NCBI RefSeq assembly: GCF_016765585.1
Contig: NZ_JAESWC010000002.1
Location: forward strand, 1,054,001-1,118,000
Source of the DNA: Clostridium rhizosphaerae
Lineage (GTDB): Bacteria; Bacillota; Clostridia; Clostridiales; Clostridiaceae
Reading direction: 5' to 3'
Length of the DNA: 64,000 nucleotides
The notes below the pieces were generated by a model that saw nothing but the letters and a program-made list of their open reading frames with translations, searched no databases and was not told the DNA's origin. The translations under genes and the position numbers were made by a program. Of this stretch, positions 9,888 through 18,506 are shown in pieces (the stretch's first letter is position 1; the number at the start of each line of letters is the position of its first letter).

Positions 9888-9917
9888 ATTATAGCATATC
9901 AACCTGTAAATTTTCAA
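9888..9917 (-). promoter_or_regulatory. Promoter of tig with extended -10
   Basis: TTGAAA (9912-9917) is followed after 18 bases by TATAAT (9888-9893) on the minus strand. A TGC immediately before the -10 makes it an extended -10 promoter, consistent with strong constitutive expression. Confidence 0.75.
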
Positions 9918-9988
9918 ACATAATTGATTATTTTTCTCGTATTAATAATTATATACCAAACAGACTAAAGTTTACAAGTAATATTTAA

Positions 9989-10771
9989 TTAAAGAAGCTT
10001 TAACAAAAAATCCTTTGACTCACAGATTTCGTTATAATATGTATAATTTTCCCTATACACCTCTATTATAGCCATTCCATCATATTCCATACTATTAAGC
10101 AGTGAAATAATTTTTTCATAATCAACTTCGCCTTTGCCGGGCAGAAGACATATATGTTCTTTGTCTCTATCGTTAACATGAAAATTTATAATATTTTTTC
10201 CCATAGCCTCTATGTATTTTTCAGGCTCTATAGAGGCTTTATAAGCTTGTTTAATATCTAAAGTATAATAAACAGGATATTTACATTCTTCATTTAGTAG
10301 CTTTATAAACTCCAAATTGCTGGATATGCACCATGAAACATTTTCCTGGGCCAGCTTAATTCCCTGTTCTAAGCTTATATATGACAACTCATCATAAACC
10401 TCAATTATAAATTTTCTATCTATAGTATTAATATCCGCAAATCTCATTCCATGAAAAGTATAACATGAAGCTCCTAAGAGCTTTGCTGCCTTACAAAGCT
10501 TCTTATAATAAACAAGCATATCTTCTCTTCTTCTCTTATATTTGTCAAAAATAAACGGTTCATATTGGGAAGAGCAGCAATGAATAGAGGATATATTAAA
10601 ATTATACTTGCTTTTTTCTTCTAGTAATTTATATATAAAATCTTCCTCATATTCACTAGGAGTATTTAAGAATATTTCACCACTGTTAAACCCTATATCA
10701 GTCATGAGTTTTATACTGTCTTCAGTATTTACCTCAGGATAAAAACTCGCTGAGGAAAGTCCAATCTTCAT
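9989..10771 (-). CDS. Sugar phosphate isomerase/epimerase family TIM-barrel protein
   Basis: A 260-residue protein of the AP-endonuclease-2-like fold (PF01261), recognised from MKIGLSSASFYPE at the first strand, SSIHCC, CYTFHGMR, AQENVSW, YTLDIKQAY, INFHVNDRD and GKGEVDYE at successive barrel strands. The His and Glu/Asp residues in these motifs would bind a divalent metal, as in xylose isomerase-like enzymes and endonuclease IV. The specific substrate cannot be read from sequence. AAAGGAG precedes ATG. It starts 20 bases after the stop of the membrane-anchored protein at 10792-11604, so they are probably co-transcribed. Confidence 0.8.
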   Translation of the reverse strand: MKIGLSSASFYPEVNTEDSIKLMTDIGFNSGEIFLNTPSEYEEDFIYKLLEEKSKYNFNISSIHCCSSQYEPFIFDKYKRRREDMLVYYKKLCKAAKLLGASCYTFHGMRFADINTIDRKFIIEVYDELSYISLEQGIKLAQENVSWCISSNLEFIKLLNEECKYPVYYTLDIKQAYKASIEPEKYIEAMGKNIINFHVNDRDKEHICLLPGKGEVDYEKIISLLNSMEYDGMAIIEVYRENYTYYNEICESKDFLLKLL

Positions 10772-10791
10772 ATAATTCTCCTTTAATTCTC

Positions 10792-11604
10792 TTATTCTGA
10801 TACGCTTATAGAACTGCCTTTCATTTTAATATAAACTACTGAACTATCATCAAGAGTTACTTCTAAACCTTTATCTTCAATATTTCCAAATTTAATATTC
10901 TCTCCGCTGATACTATATTTGTTTATATGTCTTTTATCTTCTATATTTGTAACCCATAAAAACTTTTTTGTTACTTTGCTTGATATATATGGAAGCTGTG
11001 AAAGATATGCTATATTGTTTTCATCAATAAATTTTGGAGAAGTACACCATACATATTGAGGTATCTTTTCAAGCACTCCTTCTTTAGTATTCGATTTATA
11101 GCTCTTGTTAGTTATATCCTGCTGTTGTCCATTTATATCGATATATATTAAGCTTTGAGCTTTAGTATCTAGTATAACTATTGCATTGCCTGATGGATTC
11201 ACACTAAAGTTAATTTTTGCATCAAGAGGTGTTACGTACTTAAATTTGTTAGATCCGTCTTTATTTTCATAAATTGCTTTAATCTTTGTACCATCACTTA
11301 AATTAACTTCATACCCCTTCTCCTCAACAGGCTTTGGAGCGGCTTCTGAATTATTTTGATTATCATTTTGTTTTTTATCTTCTTCTTTAACAATTTTCTT
11401 ATCTGTTTCTAATTCATTTTTATTTGTTTTTTTAATAAAACCTGTAAGACCTACACTTTTGTTTTTTAATGTATCTTTCAAGCTTCCACTTGCAAGGAAA
11501 ATGCCTAAAGAAGCTATTATTACCACAATAACTGCTGCAACTGCTTTCTTTCTTCTTTTCATTCTTTTTTCATATTCTCTACTGAATATGCTCGGCTTTA
11601 CCAT
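10792..11604 (-). CDS. Membrane-anchored extracytoplasmic protein of unknown function
   Basis: A 270-residue protein with a short basic cytoplasmic head (KRMKRRKK), one membrane segment (about residues 21-38), a charged low-complexity linker rich in Lys, Glu, Asn and Gln (about 55-95), and a C-terminal domain of mostly predicted beta strands. That domain includes a YVWCTSPKF stretch and PYISSKVTKKFLWV. No family was recognised. The build is that of a surface-exposed sensor or wall-associated domain. AAGGAGGGG lies seven bases before ATG. About 280 bases of AT-rich DNA separate it from the divergent gene at 11891. Confidence 0.7.
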   Translation of the reverse strand: MVKPSIFSREYEKRMKRRKKAVAAVIVVIIASLGIFLASGSLKDTLKNKSVGLTGFIKKTNKNELETDKKIVKEEDKKQNDNQNNSEAAPKPVEEKGYEVNLSDGTKIKAIYENKDGSNKFKYVTPLDAKINFSVNPSGNAIVILDTKAQSLIYIDINGQQQDITNKSYKSNTKEGVLEKIPQYVWCTSPKFIDENNIAYLSQLPYISSKVTKKFLWVTNIEDKRHINKYSISGENIKFGNIEDKGLEVTLDDSSVVYIKMKGSSISVSE

Positions 11605-11890
11605 TCTAAAACCCCTCCTTAAGTTTTAATAAGCTGAATTTAATAGTATTCCATTATTTATTATACCTCAACAGAAACTAAAATAATAAAATTATTTATA
11701 TAAATTAAATTTTGCATAATAATATTTTCTTCCTCTTAAATATTTTAAGTAATTTCATAGTATATTTTCAACCTATAATTCAAAATTAATTAAATTTTAA
11801 CAGTATAATGTGACTTAGATCATAGAAATATATAATTAAATGCAATAATATATATAATATTTAAAATAAATTTATTGGAGTGTGATTTTA

Positions 11891-12559
11891 ATGAGTGCAT
11901 TTTTAGGTCCTATTCATCACTGGCTGTTTAATAAAATAAGTATCCATGAGGAGCTTGAAAAAAGATTAATAGAACTATATAAAAATAAGTATGGAACAGA
12001 AATTGATGAAATAGTTAATAACTCCGTTAAGTATTACGGAGAACCTTTAAGAAATAAACCTTTGGAAGATCAAATTGACCTAACTAATATTCACCAGTGG
12101 CTTAATACAACTATAGGAAAAACAGAAACAAGGCTTGCATACATATTAGCTGAAGTATTTAGAAGACATAGAGGTGAGGCCTTTAAGATAGCTCTAGAAG
12201 AATATACGAATCAAGGAAGAGAATGCGGAGAAAAAGCAAGAAATAATGCTGTAGTAAAGACACCTTCAGATATTTATCAGGCAATTAATGACTATATGCT
12301 TGAGGGTATGCCTTGCGATAGAGTAAATTTCATAATTGAAAACAGCGATGATAAATTAGTATGGAAAACTACAGAATGTCTTCATCGCAATTATTGGAAG
12401 GAAGCAGGTGCTGACATAGATAAATTGTATAAATTAAGATTTAGCTGGCTTTCAGCATTTGCTTCAGGGGCTAATCAGGATTTTGAATATATCAATAAAC
12501 CAGGAGACAATAGAGACTCTTTATTTATTCACGAAATTGTTAAGAAAAGCTCTAAATAA
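11891..12559 (+). CDS. Conserved-looking cytosolic protein of unknown function
   Basis: A 222-residue soluble protein that I do not recognise with confidence. It has a motif-like start (GPIHHWLFNKI), a second IHQWLN segment, RRHRGEAF, a central REC...A motif, a Cys-His pair (ECLHRNYWKEAG) and a final LRFSWLSAFASGA. The Cys/His/Trp pattern suggests a metal, haem or small-molecule site, which is inference only. The ATG at 11891 lies ten bases after GGAG. The in-frame GTG at 11882 is only one base from it and is rejected. The stop codon sits in the loop of the bidirectional terminator at 12541-12573. Confidence 0.7.
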   Translation: MSAFLGPIHHWLFNKISIHEELEKRLIELYKNKYGTEIDEIVNNSVKYYGEPLRNKPLEDQIDLTNIHQWLNTTIGKTETRLAYILAEVFRRHRGEAFKIALEEYTNQGRECGEKARNNAVVKTPSDIYQAINDYMLEGMPCDRVNFIIENSDDKLVWKTTECLHRNYWKEAGADIDKLYKLRFSWLSAFASGANQDFEYINKPGDNRDSLFIHEIVKKSSK

Positions 12560-12573
12560 GGGAGCTTTTCTTA
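12541..12573. terminator. Bidirectional terminator between convergent genes
   Basis: A perfect 12-bp stem (12541-12552 with 12562-12573) has a 9-nt loop. The TTTT runs are inside the stem on both strands. The stop codon of the plus-strand gene is in the loop, and that of the minus-strand gene is in the right arm. Confidence 0.75.
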
Positions 12574-13824
12574 TTGCCCAAATATATCACTTTCAATAGT
12601 CTCGGTTCTATTATTTCCTAAATTAGTTCTGAAAAGCTTACTTTCATTATTAGCAAAATTAACATAATACATCCAGTTATCTATAATACTTATAATCGGT
12701 CCATCAAATTTAAGATCTACTTTATTTTTTCCTTTCAAATCTACTTTGTAGGAATGAAATACTGTTGATGTTACTGCTGATCCTGATGATACTGAATTTG
12801 TATTATAGTAAATATTTTTATTACTAAAAAATATTTGCTCAACATTTTCATCAATAATAAGCTTTTTATCTTGACCATCAATTCTTATTTTATATAAATT
12901 TCCATTACCATAAATAGAAAGACTATCAATAGGTTCATCCTTATTTTCTCGAACTTGCTGAAGACTTGGCTCTGTAAAATAAATAAAATTGTCATTTGCA
13001 TATACTATTCTTCCGTTAAGCTTGCAAACTTCTTTCTTCAAGCTTCCATCGAAGTTCATACTAAATAATGTTCCTAATTTATCTGCTTTAGTGTAATAGA
13101 TTTTATTTCCTGTCAAAAAATATCTATTTATTCTATCTTCAAGTCTTTGTTTTTTACTTCCATCCAGATTCATTTTATAGAGTTTGTTTTCATCACTAGA
13201 AGCTAAAAAATATATATGGTTACCTTGCATTGTCATCATTTGAACTCCAATATCTGATAGTTTGTTTTTTTGAGTTCCATCTTTTTTCATTTTATAAATT
13301 TTGAATTCATCCTTATAGTTAACAAAGTATATCCAATCCCCTTTTATTTTTAACATTCCAGCAATATCATCGCTTATTTTTATAGCCTTAGCACTATTAT
13401 CGGTAATTTTGTATATACCACCTTTTATTTCGTGTTCATTATTAGTAGTACTAAAAGGAAAGTACAATTCTTGACCACTTTTAGCAAAGAAGGAATAGTC
13501 TACAACTTTCCCTGTACTTATATTGTCATTGTAAATATTTTTATTAATAAAATATCCTGCTGCAAAAAGTAAAATTATTAAGATACAAATAATTAGTTCA
13601 TTATTCTTAAACTCTATCTTAAATTTCTTTATTATTTTCAATCTATCTTTATTTATAGCCTTAAAAGCTTTTCTCTTAGGTTTTCCCTCTATAACCAGCT
13701 TTTCCTTTTTAGTATCTTCAGCTTCAACATTAATTAGGCTATTAAAATCTATCTGTTTCCCGCAACTTCTGCAATATATATCTTCTTTAAAGACTTCATT
13801 GCCGCATTCTTTACATCTAAACAT
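12571..13824 (-). CDS. Zinc-ribbon membrane protein with DUF5050-like repeats
   Basis: A 417-residue protein. It has an N-terminal zinc ribbon (Cys4, Cys7, Cys18, Cys21), a basic linker, one membrane segment (about 76-94), then an extracellular region of at least five repeats of the type WIYF(x)n LYKM(x)2DG(x)KK. Examples are DWIYFVN, HIYFLAS, KIYYTKA and FIYFTEP, each followed by MKKDG, MNLDG, MNFDG or IRIDG. Such repeats (DUF5050, related to beta-propellers) probably form a propeller of unknown ligand. The ATG at 13824 follows GGGGGTGAT; the in-frame GTG at 13836 lies within that site. It follows the gene at 13851-14711 by 26 bases and shares its zinc-ribbon spacing. Confidence 0.8.
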   Translation of the reverse strand: MFRCKECGNEVFKEDIYCRSCGKQIDFNSLINVEAEDTKKEKLVIEGKPKRKAFKAINKDRLKIIKKFKIEFKNNELIICILIILLFAAGYFINKNIYNDNISTGKVVDYSFFAKSGQELYFPFSTTNNEHEIKGGIYKITDNSAKAIKISDDIAGMLKIKGDWIYFVNYKDEFKIYKMKKDGTQKNKLSDIGVQMMTMQGNHIYFLASSDENKLYKMNLDGSKKQRLEDRINRYFLTGNKIYYTKADKLGTLFSMNFDGSLKKEVCKLNGRIVYANDNFIYFTEPSLQQVRENKDEPIDSLSIYGNGNLYKIRIDGQDKKLIIDENVEQIFFSNKNIYYNTNSVSSGSAVTSTVFHSYKVDLKGKNKVDLKFDGPIISIIDNWMYYVNFANNESKLFRTNLGNNRTETIESDIFGQ

Positions 13825-13850
13825 ATGACTAATCACCCCCTCGTTTGTTT

Positions 13851-14711
13851 TTACCTAATAGATAAATATAAGAATATATAAATATATGTTACAGCATAAT
13901 CCAGCACTATAGCAGCTGCCGTAAAGATTGCTGCCTTATTACCCGTAATTATACGTCCAAGATAATTATATAAACTTATAATATAATAGATAATTCCTAT
14001 ACAAAGTAAAACATTTGCCGCCATACTACTTATAAAACCTACTATAAAAAATAAAAATAAAAATAGTGCGTAGTATAAGCAAGGTAAAGCCAGAGAACTC
14101 CAAAGCTTTACTGAATCAACAGAAATTTTTAGTATTTTCAAAATTATACTCATGATTAAGAACAAAATAGTCGAAACTAAAATTATACCAAATAATGAGT
14201 ATGTAAATGTCATCCCAAATGCCGATGGTATATTGATTCGATTATAGAAATCCTTATTAACCAGTTCGATTGGAAAAATTATTTTTAGCAGATCATTTGG
14301 AATTGGTAAAGTAAATTTCACTATACATGATATTAATAAAGTTAAAAATATGTAAATAAACGCTGTGAATAATAATAAATTAGAAGCAACTATGTCTATA
14401 AGTTTATGACCTTCAAGTACAGGAGACTTTATAAGTAGTATAATATCCTTCAAGGTATAACTTTCTTTCTTATGAGTTCCATATTGGTTATCAGTTCCGT
14501 CAATCATGGATAAATCATTTATATTGTTTTCTTCAACTGTAACTTCCTCTTGTATCTGATTTTGTACTTTATCCTCTATAACATCAGAAATGTAACTTAT
14601 CGTTTCCCAGTTATCTTCTAAATTAATTGGTTCTCCTATATAAGCACCGCAATTATAACAGTACCTATCGGTATCTTCTAAAGTTTTATTGCACTTACGG
14701 CATGTATACAT
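13851..14711 (-). CDS. Zinc-ribbon multi-pass membrane protein, Yip1-like
   Basis: A 286-residue protein with a zinc ribbon at the extreme N-terminus (Cys4, Cys7, Cys18, Cys21, the same spacing as in the next gene), an acidic linker, and then five or six membrane segments from about residue 115 to the end. The arrangement resembles the Yip1/YIF1 superfamily of bacterial zinc-ribbon membrane proteins, but no diagnostic motif is certain. The ATG at 14711 follows AGAGGTG by four bases; the open frame continues 13 codons upstream without a site. It forms a likely operon with the zinc-ribbon propeller protein at 12571-13824. Confidence 0.72.
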   Translation of the reverse strand: MYTCRKCNKTLEDTDRYCYNCGAYIGEPINLEDNWETISYISDVIEDKVQNQIQEEVTVEENNINDLSMIDGTDNQYGTHKKESYTLKDIILLIKSPVLEGHKLIDIVASNLLLFTAFIYIFLTLLISCIVKFTLPIPNDLLKIIFPIELVNKDFYNRINIPSAFGMTFTYSLFGIILVSTILFLIMSIILKILKISVDSVKLWSSLALPCLYYALFLFLFFIVGFISSMAANVLLCIGIIYYIISLYNYLGRIITGNKAAIFTAAAIVLDYAVTYIYIFLYLSIR

Positions 14712-14818
14712 ATTGCACCTCTCAAAATAATGAATAATTAAAAAGATCATTTTCTATTATTTAACATGAATTCAATTAATTATGTATTCTACAATTATTG
14801 ATTAATTCCTCCAAAAAA

Positions 14819-14844
14819 CTAAAAAGAGTTGGAAATCCAACTCT
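14819..14844 (-). terminator. Terminator of the phosphodiester glycosidase gene
   Basis: An 8-bp stem, AGAGTTGG (14825-14832) with CCAACTCT (14837-14844), has a 4-nt loop and is followed on the minus strand by TTTTT. Confidence 0.88.
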
Positions 14845-14851
14845 AAATTTG

Positions 14852-15850
14852 TTATTTAATTATAAAGGCTGAAGGAAGAAATCTCTGTCCTGCAGGCGTA
14901 CTTGGCTTATTTACTAATTTATGCTTATATATCATTGTAGTAGATGATCCACCATCTAAATTAGCAGCATTATACGCTCCATACTCAAGCATAACATCCT
15001 GAACTTCCTTTAAAGTTGCCCCAACACTGTCGACTCTTCTTCCATCTACCACAAGCATAAGAACAGTACCATCTTTTTTCTGGCCTATAACTGTTCTTGG
15101 TTGTATTCCCCAGCCTCCATTTCCAGATTTTATTGTAGGTTCTCCATTTACAATTAAAAAAGGTCCAAAGGAAACCGCATCTCTTATCTTTTTATCTCTT
15201 GCTTCCTTGAGTGTATATTGGCCTAATACCAAAACAGAATCTTGATTAAATCCAATTAACCCAAGTCTCTCATTCTCTTTTCCAAACACAACTTTGCCAT
15301 CTTGTATAACAAAACCGGTTGGTGTACCACCAGAACCACGTCCCCCTTCATCAGCAAAGCCACCGGCATTTATACCTCCTATTGCATTATAGTATTCTGT
15401 CATTTCAGATAGCTTCATTCCTATCTTGCCAAGTTTGTCAGAAGTAACAACGCTGATTCTCTTTGGATTGCTTACGATTAACATATAAGCTTTGTATTTT
15501 TCCGTACTTACATTTTTAAGTTCTACAGTATCTTTAACTTCCTTTGTATTAGTTGTTTTTTCATCCTGCGAACTACCCTCTTCTTCTTGAGCAGCAGATA
15601 CTTGAATTGCCTCTTCATTTGAATATTTATTTTTATCATCAATTTTATTTTTATCCATTATTTCACTTATAGTTTTATCGCTTAAAAATGCTTTAGCAAT
15701 ATACTGATGGCTAAAGGTGGTCATTGCAGTAGTTACAATCATATCTCTAATATTAGTAAAGGGACCGTAATAAACCATAACCAAGTCAAAAGTAAATACT
15801 ACAACAAGCTGAATGCAAATAAATATAACCAAGTTTTTTAATATTTTCAA
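14852..15850 (-). CDS. Phosphodiester glycosidase family protein (NAGPA domain), membrane-anchored
   Basis: A 332-residue protein with an N-terminal membrane anchor (about 5-27), a variable linker, and a PF09992 domain (about 125-330) like that of the GlcNAc-1-phosphodiester alpha-N-acetylglucosaminidase. Diagnostic stretches are GGINAGGFADEGG, GPFLIVNGEP, QPRTVIGQ, LMLVVDGRR and the terminal NLDGGSSTTM. In bacteria the family acts on wall or exopolysaccharide phosphodiesters outside the cell. The start appears to be TTG at 15850, preceded by AAAGG at short spacing and GGGGGG further away, so the exact start is uncertain. Confidence 0.85.
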   Translation of the reverse strand: MKILKNLVIFICIQLVVVFTFDLVMVYYGPFTNIRDMIVTTAMTTFSHQYIAKAFLSDKTISEIMDKNKIDDKNKYSNEEAIQVSAAQEEEGSSQDEKTTNTKEVKDTVELKNVSTEKYKAYMLIVSNPKRISVVTSDKLGKIGMKLSEMTEYYNAIGGINAGGFADEGGRGSGGTPTGFVIQDGKVVFGKENERLGLIGFNQDSVLVLGQYTLKEARDKKIRDAVSFGPFLIVNGEPTIKSGNGGWGIQPRTVIGQKKDGTVLMLVVDGRRVDSVGATLKEVQDVMLEYGAYNAANLDGGSSTTMIYKHKLVNKPSTPAGQRFLPSAFIIK

Positions 15851-15988
15851 TAGCCTTTTAATACAAATCCCCCCATACTAGTAGTTTTCCATTTTAATAT
15901 ATGCTCTTGGTCAAACAAATCATACATAAATAATATCATTTTTCAGGTAAGCTATCTATATAAATTTATTTTAATAAAATAACATAAT

Positions 15989-16017
15989 TTGACACATAGA
16001 TTAAATAATAATAAACT
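15989..16017 (+). promoter_or_regulatory. Possible promoter of the signal peptidase gene
   Basis: TTGACA (15989-15994) and TAAACT (16012-16017) are 17 bases apart, upstream of lepB. The -35 is perfect and the -10 is weak. Confidence 0.45.
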
Positions 16018-16061
16018 ATATAATATATTCAATGTTTTGACTATAAGTAAAGGAGAACAAA

Positions 16062-16595
16062 ATGGGTAAAAAGAAAAATATTATAAGAGAATATGGTATA
16101 TCAATAATTGCAGCAATTATTATAGCGGTTACCTTCAGAACCTATGTTTTTGCAAGGGCTGATGTAGAAGGAAAATCTATGTACTCAACTTTAAATGATA
16201 AGGATGTATTGTTTGTTGAAAAGATAAGTCTTTTGACTCACAGCTTTAAACATGGTCAGATAGTTATATTCGATTCGGGAAGCTTAAATAAAGATATATA
16301 TGTTAAAAGGGTAATTGCAGTAGCAGGTGATGAAATAGAAATTAAAGATGGAAAGGTCTATTTAAATGGAACAGAACTTAAAGAAAGTTATTTGGACAAA
16401 AATACAGTAACAAATCCAGGCCCTTTTTTAACTCAGAGTGGAAAGTATAAAGTTCCTGAAGGTTATGTATTTGTACTTGGTGATAACAGGGGCAACAGCG
16501 TTGACAGCAGAATGTTAGGGCCTATTAGTACTAAAGCTTTAAAAGGGCATGTAGTAGTTAGGGTTTATCCTTTCAACACATTTAAGTTATTTTAG
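16062..16595 (+). CDS. lepB: Signal peptidase I
   Basis: Cleaves signal peptides from exported proteins at the outer face of the membrane. It has 177 residues, with one N-terminal membrane segment (about 12-30) and a short extracytoplasmic catalytic domain. Catalytic Ser39 lies in GKSMYSTL and the general base Lys82 in YVKRVIAVAGD. The box E motif GDNRGNSVDSR is present. This single-anchor form is the Gram-positive (SipS-like) type. AAAGGAG is seven bases before ATG. It is a single-gene transcript with a promoter upstream and a long bidirectional terminator just after the stop. Confidence 0.95.
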   Translation: MGKKKNIIREYGISIIAAIIIAVTFRTYVFARADVEGKSMYSTLNDKDVLFVEKISLLTHSFKHGQIVIFDSGSLNKDIYVKRVIAVAGDEIEIKDGKVYLNGTELKESYLDKNTVTNPGPFLTQSGKYKVPEGYVFVLGDNRGNSVDSRMLGPISTKALKGHVVVRVYPFNTFKLF

Positions 16596-16598
16596 TAT

Positions 16599-16644
16599 AA
16601 AACATGGAGCTTATGCATAAAAAATTACATAAGCTCCATGTTTT
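16599..16644. terminator. Bidirectional terminator between lepB and the MutS-like gene
   Basis: A perfect 17-bp stem (16599-16615 with 16628-16644) has a 12-nt loop, with A-runs on one side and T-runs on the other. The stop codon of the minus-strand gene (16643-16645) overlaps its base. Confidence 0.88.
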
Positions 16645-18400
16645 ATTTATTGAATAATATATCTACCCTTTTATTTGTGTTGTTAATTACTTCTTCAGGG
16701 TACCCTAAATACTTAAGAAGTTTTATAGCATTTCTTGTTGGAGATACCCCTTTTCTTATTAAATAATCAAATTTTAATCCTTCATCATCTACATCTTCAG
16801 TAAAATAGTAGCATTCGTATCTGCTGTCTACTATTTCAGTCAGTTCCAAATCATGCGTTGCAACTATTGGTAAAGAATTATGCTTAATAAGATAATCTAG
16901 TATTTCAGCTGAGGCACTAATTCTCTCTATAGGGTTTGTTCCTCTAAATATCTCATCAATTATACATAGACATGGCAGTTCTTCATTGCAGGCCTTTATT
17001 ATTCTAAGTACCGCTTCTGCTTCCCCTAAATAATAACTTTTACCTACCAGTAAATTATCGCTAGGACTTATAGAGGATAATATTTTAAAATAACTTCCTG
17101 TATAACTTTCTGAAAGACATGTACATATAGTCTGTGCGAACAAAACATTTATTCCAAGAGTTCGTAAAAAAGTTGACTTACCTGACATATTTGAACCAGT
17201 CAGCACAATTCCACCGTTTTCTATCTTTATAGAGTTAGCCACAGGATTATCAATCAAAGGGTGATACATATTAATAATATCCATGTTTCTCTCTTTCTTA
17301 TTAAGTACAGGTTCGCAATAATAAGTAAGACCTGTTCTATAGGAAGCAATTGATATTAATGCATCAAGTTCTCCTAGAGCAATGTATACTTTTCTAAGTT
17401 CATCTCTAAATTTGGTAAGCTCATCAATAACTGAATAAAACTTTCTTTCTTTAGTTAAAAATAGTATGTTTAAATATTCGACTATAACGTCTCCGCCTTC
17501 AACAGAGGCTACTATTGCAGCACTTTTACTAGACTTAATATTTTTAGTGTTATCTAGAAATATATCTTTATAATAGCTTGGAAGGTTATCGTCAATAGTA
17601 CCAAGTTTTTTTGCAGTATTAACTAAACTGCCTAGATAAGTCATAGAGTCTACATGACAGCTTATTTGATCTCTAAACTTATTGTGGATAAACATATTTA
17701 TTATAAGTACAAATACTAAGTAAAATCCAAAAACACCGCCGTAGAAAGGTATGAGAATTATAAGAATAACTGGAATTATAGCCATTAGATTGAAAAGGTA
17801 TTTCAAGTTGCTCTTAGGGGGCAGCTTTCCCCATAAAAATTCTGTTATTGTATTTTTACGCTGTCTTCCCATCCAATATAATTCTGTTTGTACTTTGTCC
17901 CTTAAATCTTTGTTGTTTTGAAAGAAATTTATTATTTGCTTTCTTCTTATTAAGATGTCTTCATCGAATATAGGATTTCTTAGCATCCTATAAAGGATCT
18001 GCTCTCCTGGAGTAGAAAGAGTCCTGTCAAGCACTTCAAAGACTTTGTCCAAGGTAAAATCTTCAAAAGTTTGATTGTCTATAAAAAATTCATTTGATTT
18101 TTCAACACATAAGTATTCATATAACTTCTTAATATCTTTAAAATTTCTCTTCCTATCTTCTTTCTTCCCCCAGCTGCTTTTTATATGATATAAAGCTCTG
18201 TATTTAAGCATTCTGCCTCTGAAGTAAAATGACATAAATAAGAATGGAATTATCAAAATGAAACCATAATAGTACTGCTTTCCCAATTGTTCACCCATGA
18301 TATATGAAAAGTAGGCTGTAAATGCAGATAAACCAATAAAACCCCACATAAAAATTTTCATATTTTTTTCTTTTGTCAATAAAACCTGATTTTTATCCAT
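16643..18400 (-). CDS. Membrane-bound MutS-family ATPase
   Basis: A 585-residue protein whose C-terminal half is the MutS ATPase domain: Walker A GSNMSGKSTFLRT, the MutS-specific YYLGEAEAV region, Walker B LCIIDEIFRGTNP and the VATHDLEL sensor. Before it is a helical core like MutS domain III. The N-terminus has two membrane segments (about 13-33 and 36-55), and a second hydrophobic pair lies at about 200-240. The mismatch-recognition domain and the Smr nuclease domain are both absent, so it is not a classical repair MutS or MutS2. It belongs to the little-studied transmembrane MutS-like subfamilies. AAGGGG precedes ATG. Confidence 0.85.
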   Translation of the reverse strand: MDKNQVLLTKEKNMKIFMWGFIGLSAFTAYFSYIMGEQLGKQYYYGFILIIPFLFMSFYFRGRMLKYRALYHIKSSWGKKEDRKRNFKDIKKLYEYLCVEKSNEFFIDNQTFEDFTLDKVFEVLDRTLSTPGEQILYRMLRNPIFDEDILIRRKQIINFFQNNKDLRDKVQTELYWMGRQRKNTITEFLWGKLPPKSNLKYLFNLMAIIPVILIILIPFYGGVFGFYLVFVLIINMFIHNKFRDQISCHVDSMTYLGSLVNTAKKLGTIDDNLPSYYKDIFLDNTKNIKSSKSAAIVASVEGGDVIVEYLNILFLTKERKFYSVIDELTKFRDELRKVYIALGELDALISIASYRTGLTYYCEPVLNKKERNMDIINMYHPLIDNPVANSIKIENGGIVLTGSNMSGKSTFLRTLGINVLFAQTICTCLSESYTGSYFKILSSISPSDNLLVGKSYYLGEAEAVLRIIKACNEELPCLCIIDEIFRGTNPIERISASAEILDYLIKHNSLPIVATHDLELTEIVDSRYECYYFTEDVDDEGLKFDYLIRKGVSPTRNAIKLLKYLGYPEEVINNTNKRVDILFNK

Positions 18401-18473
18401 AGTATTACCCCTTAAATTATATTACCTAAAATTTACATACAATAACTATATACTAATATGATTAACTTTGCAA

Positions 18474-18499
18474 TAAAAAGGCAGTCATAAAGACTGCCT
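18474..18499 (-). terminator. Terminator of asnB
   Basis: AGGCAGTC (18479-18486) pairs with GACTGCCT (18492-18499) around a 5-nt loop. A TTTTTATTG run follows on the minus strand. Confidence 0.9.
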
Positions 18500-18506
18500 G
18501 ATAGAA

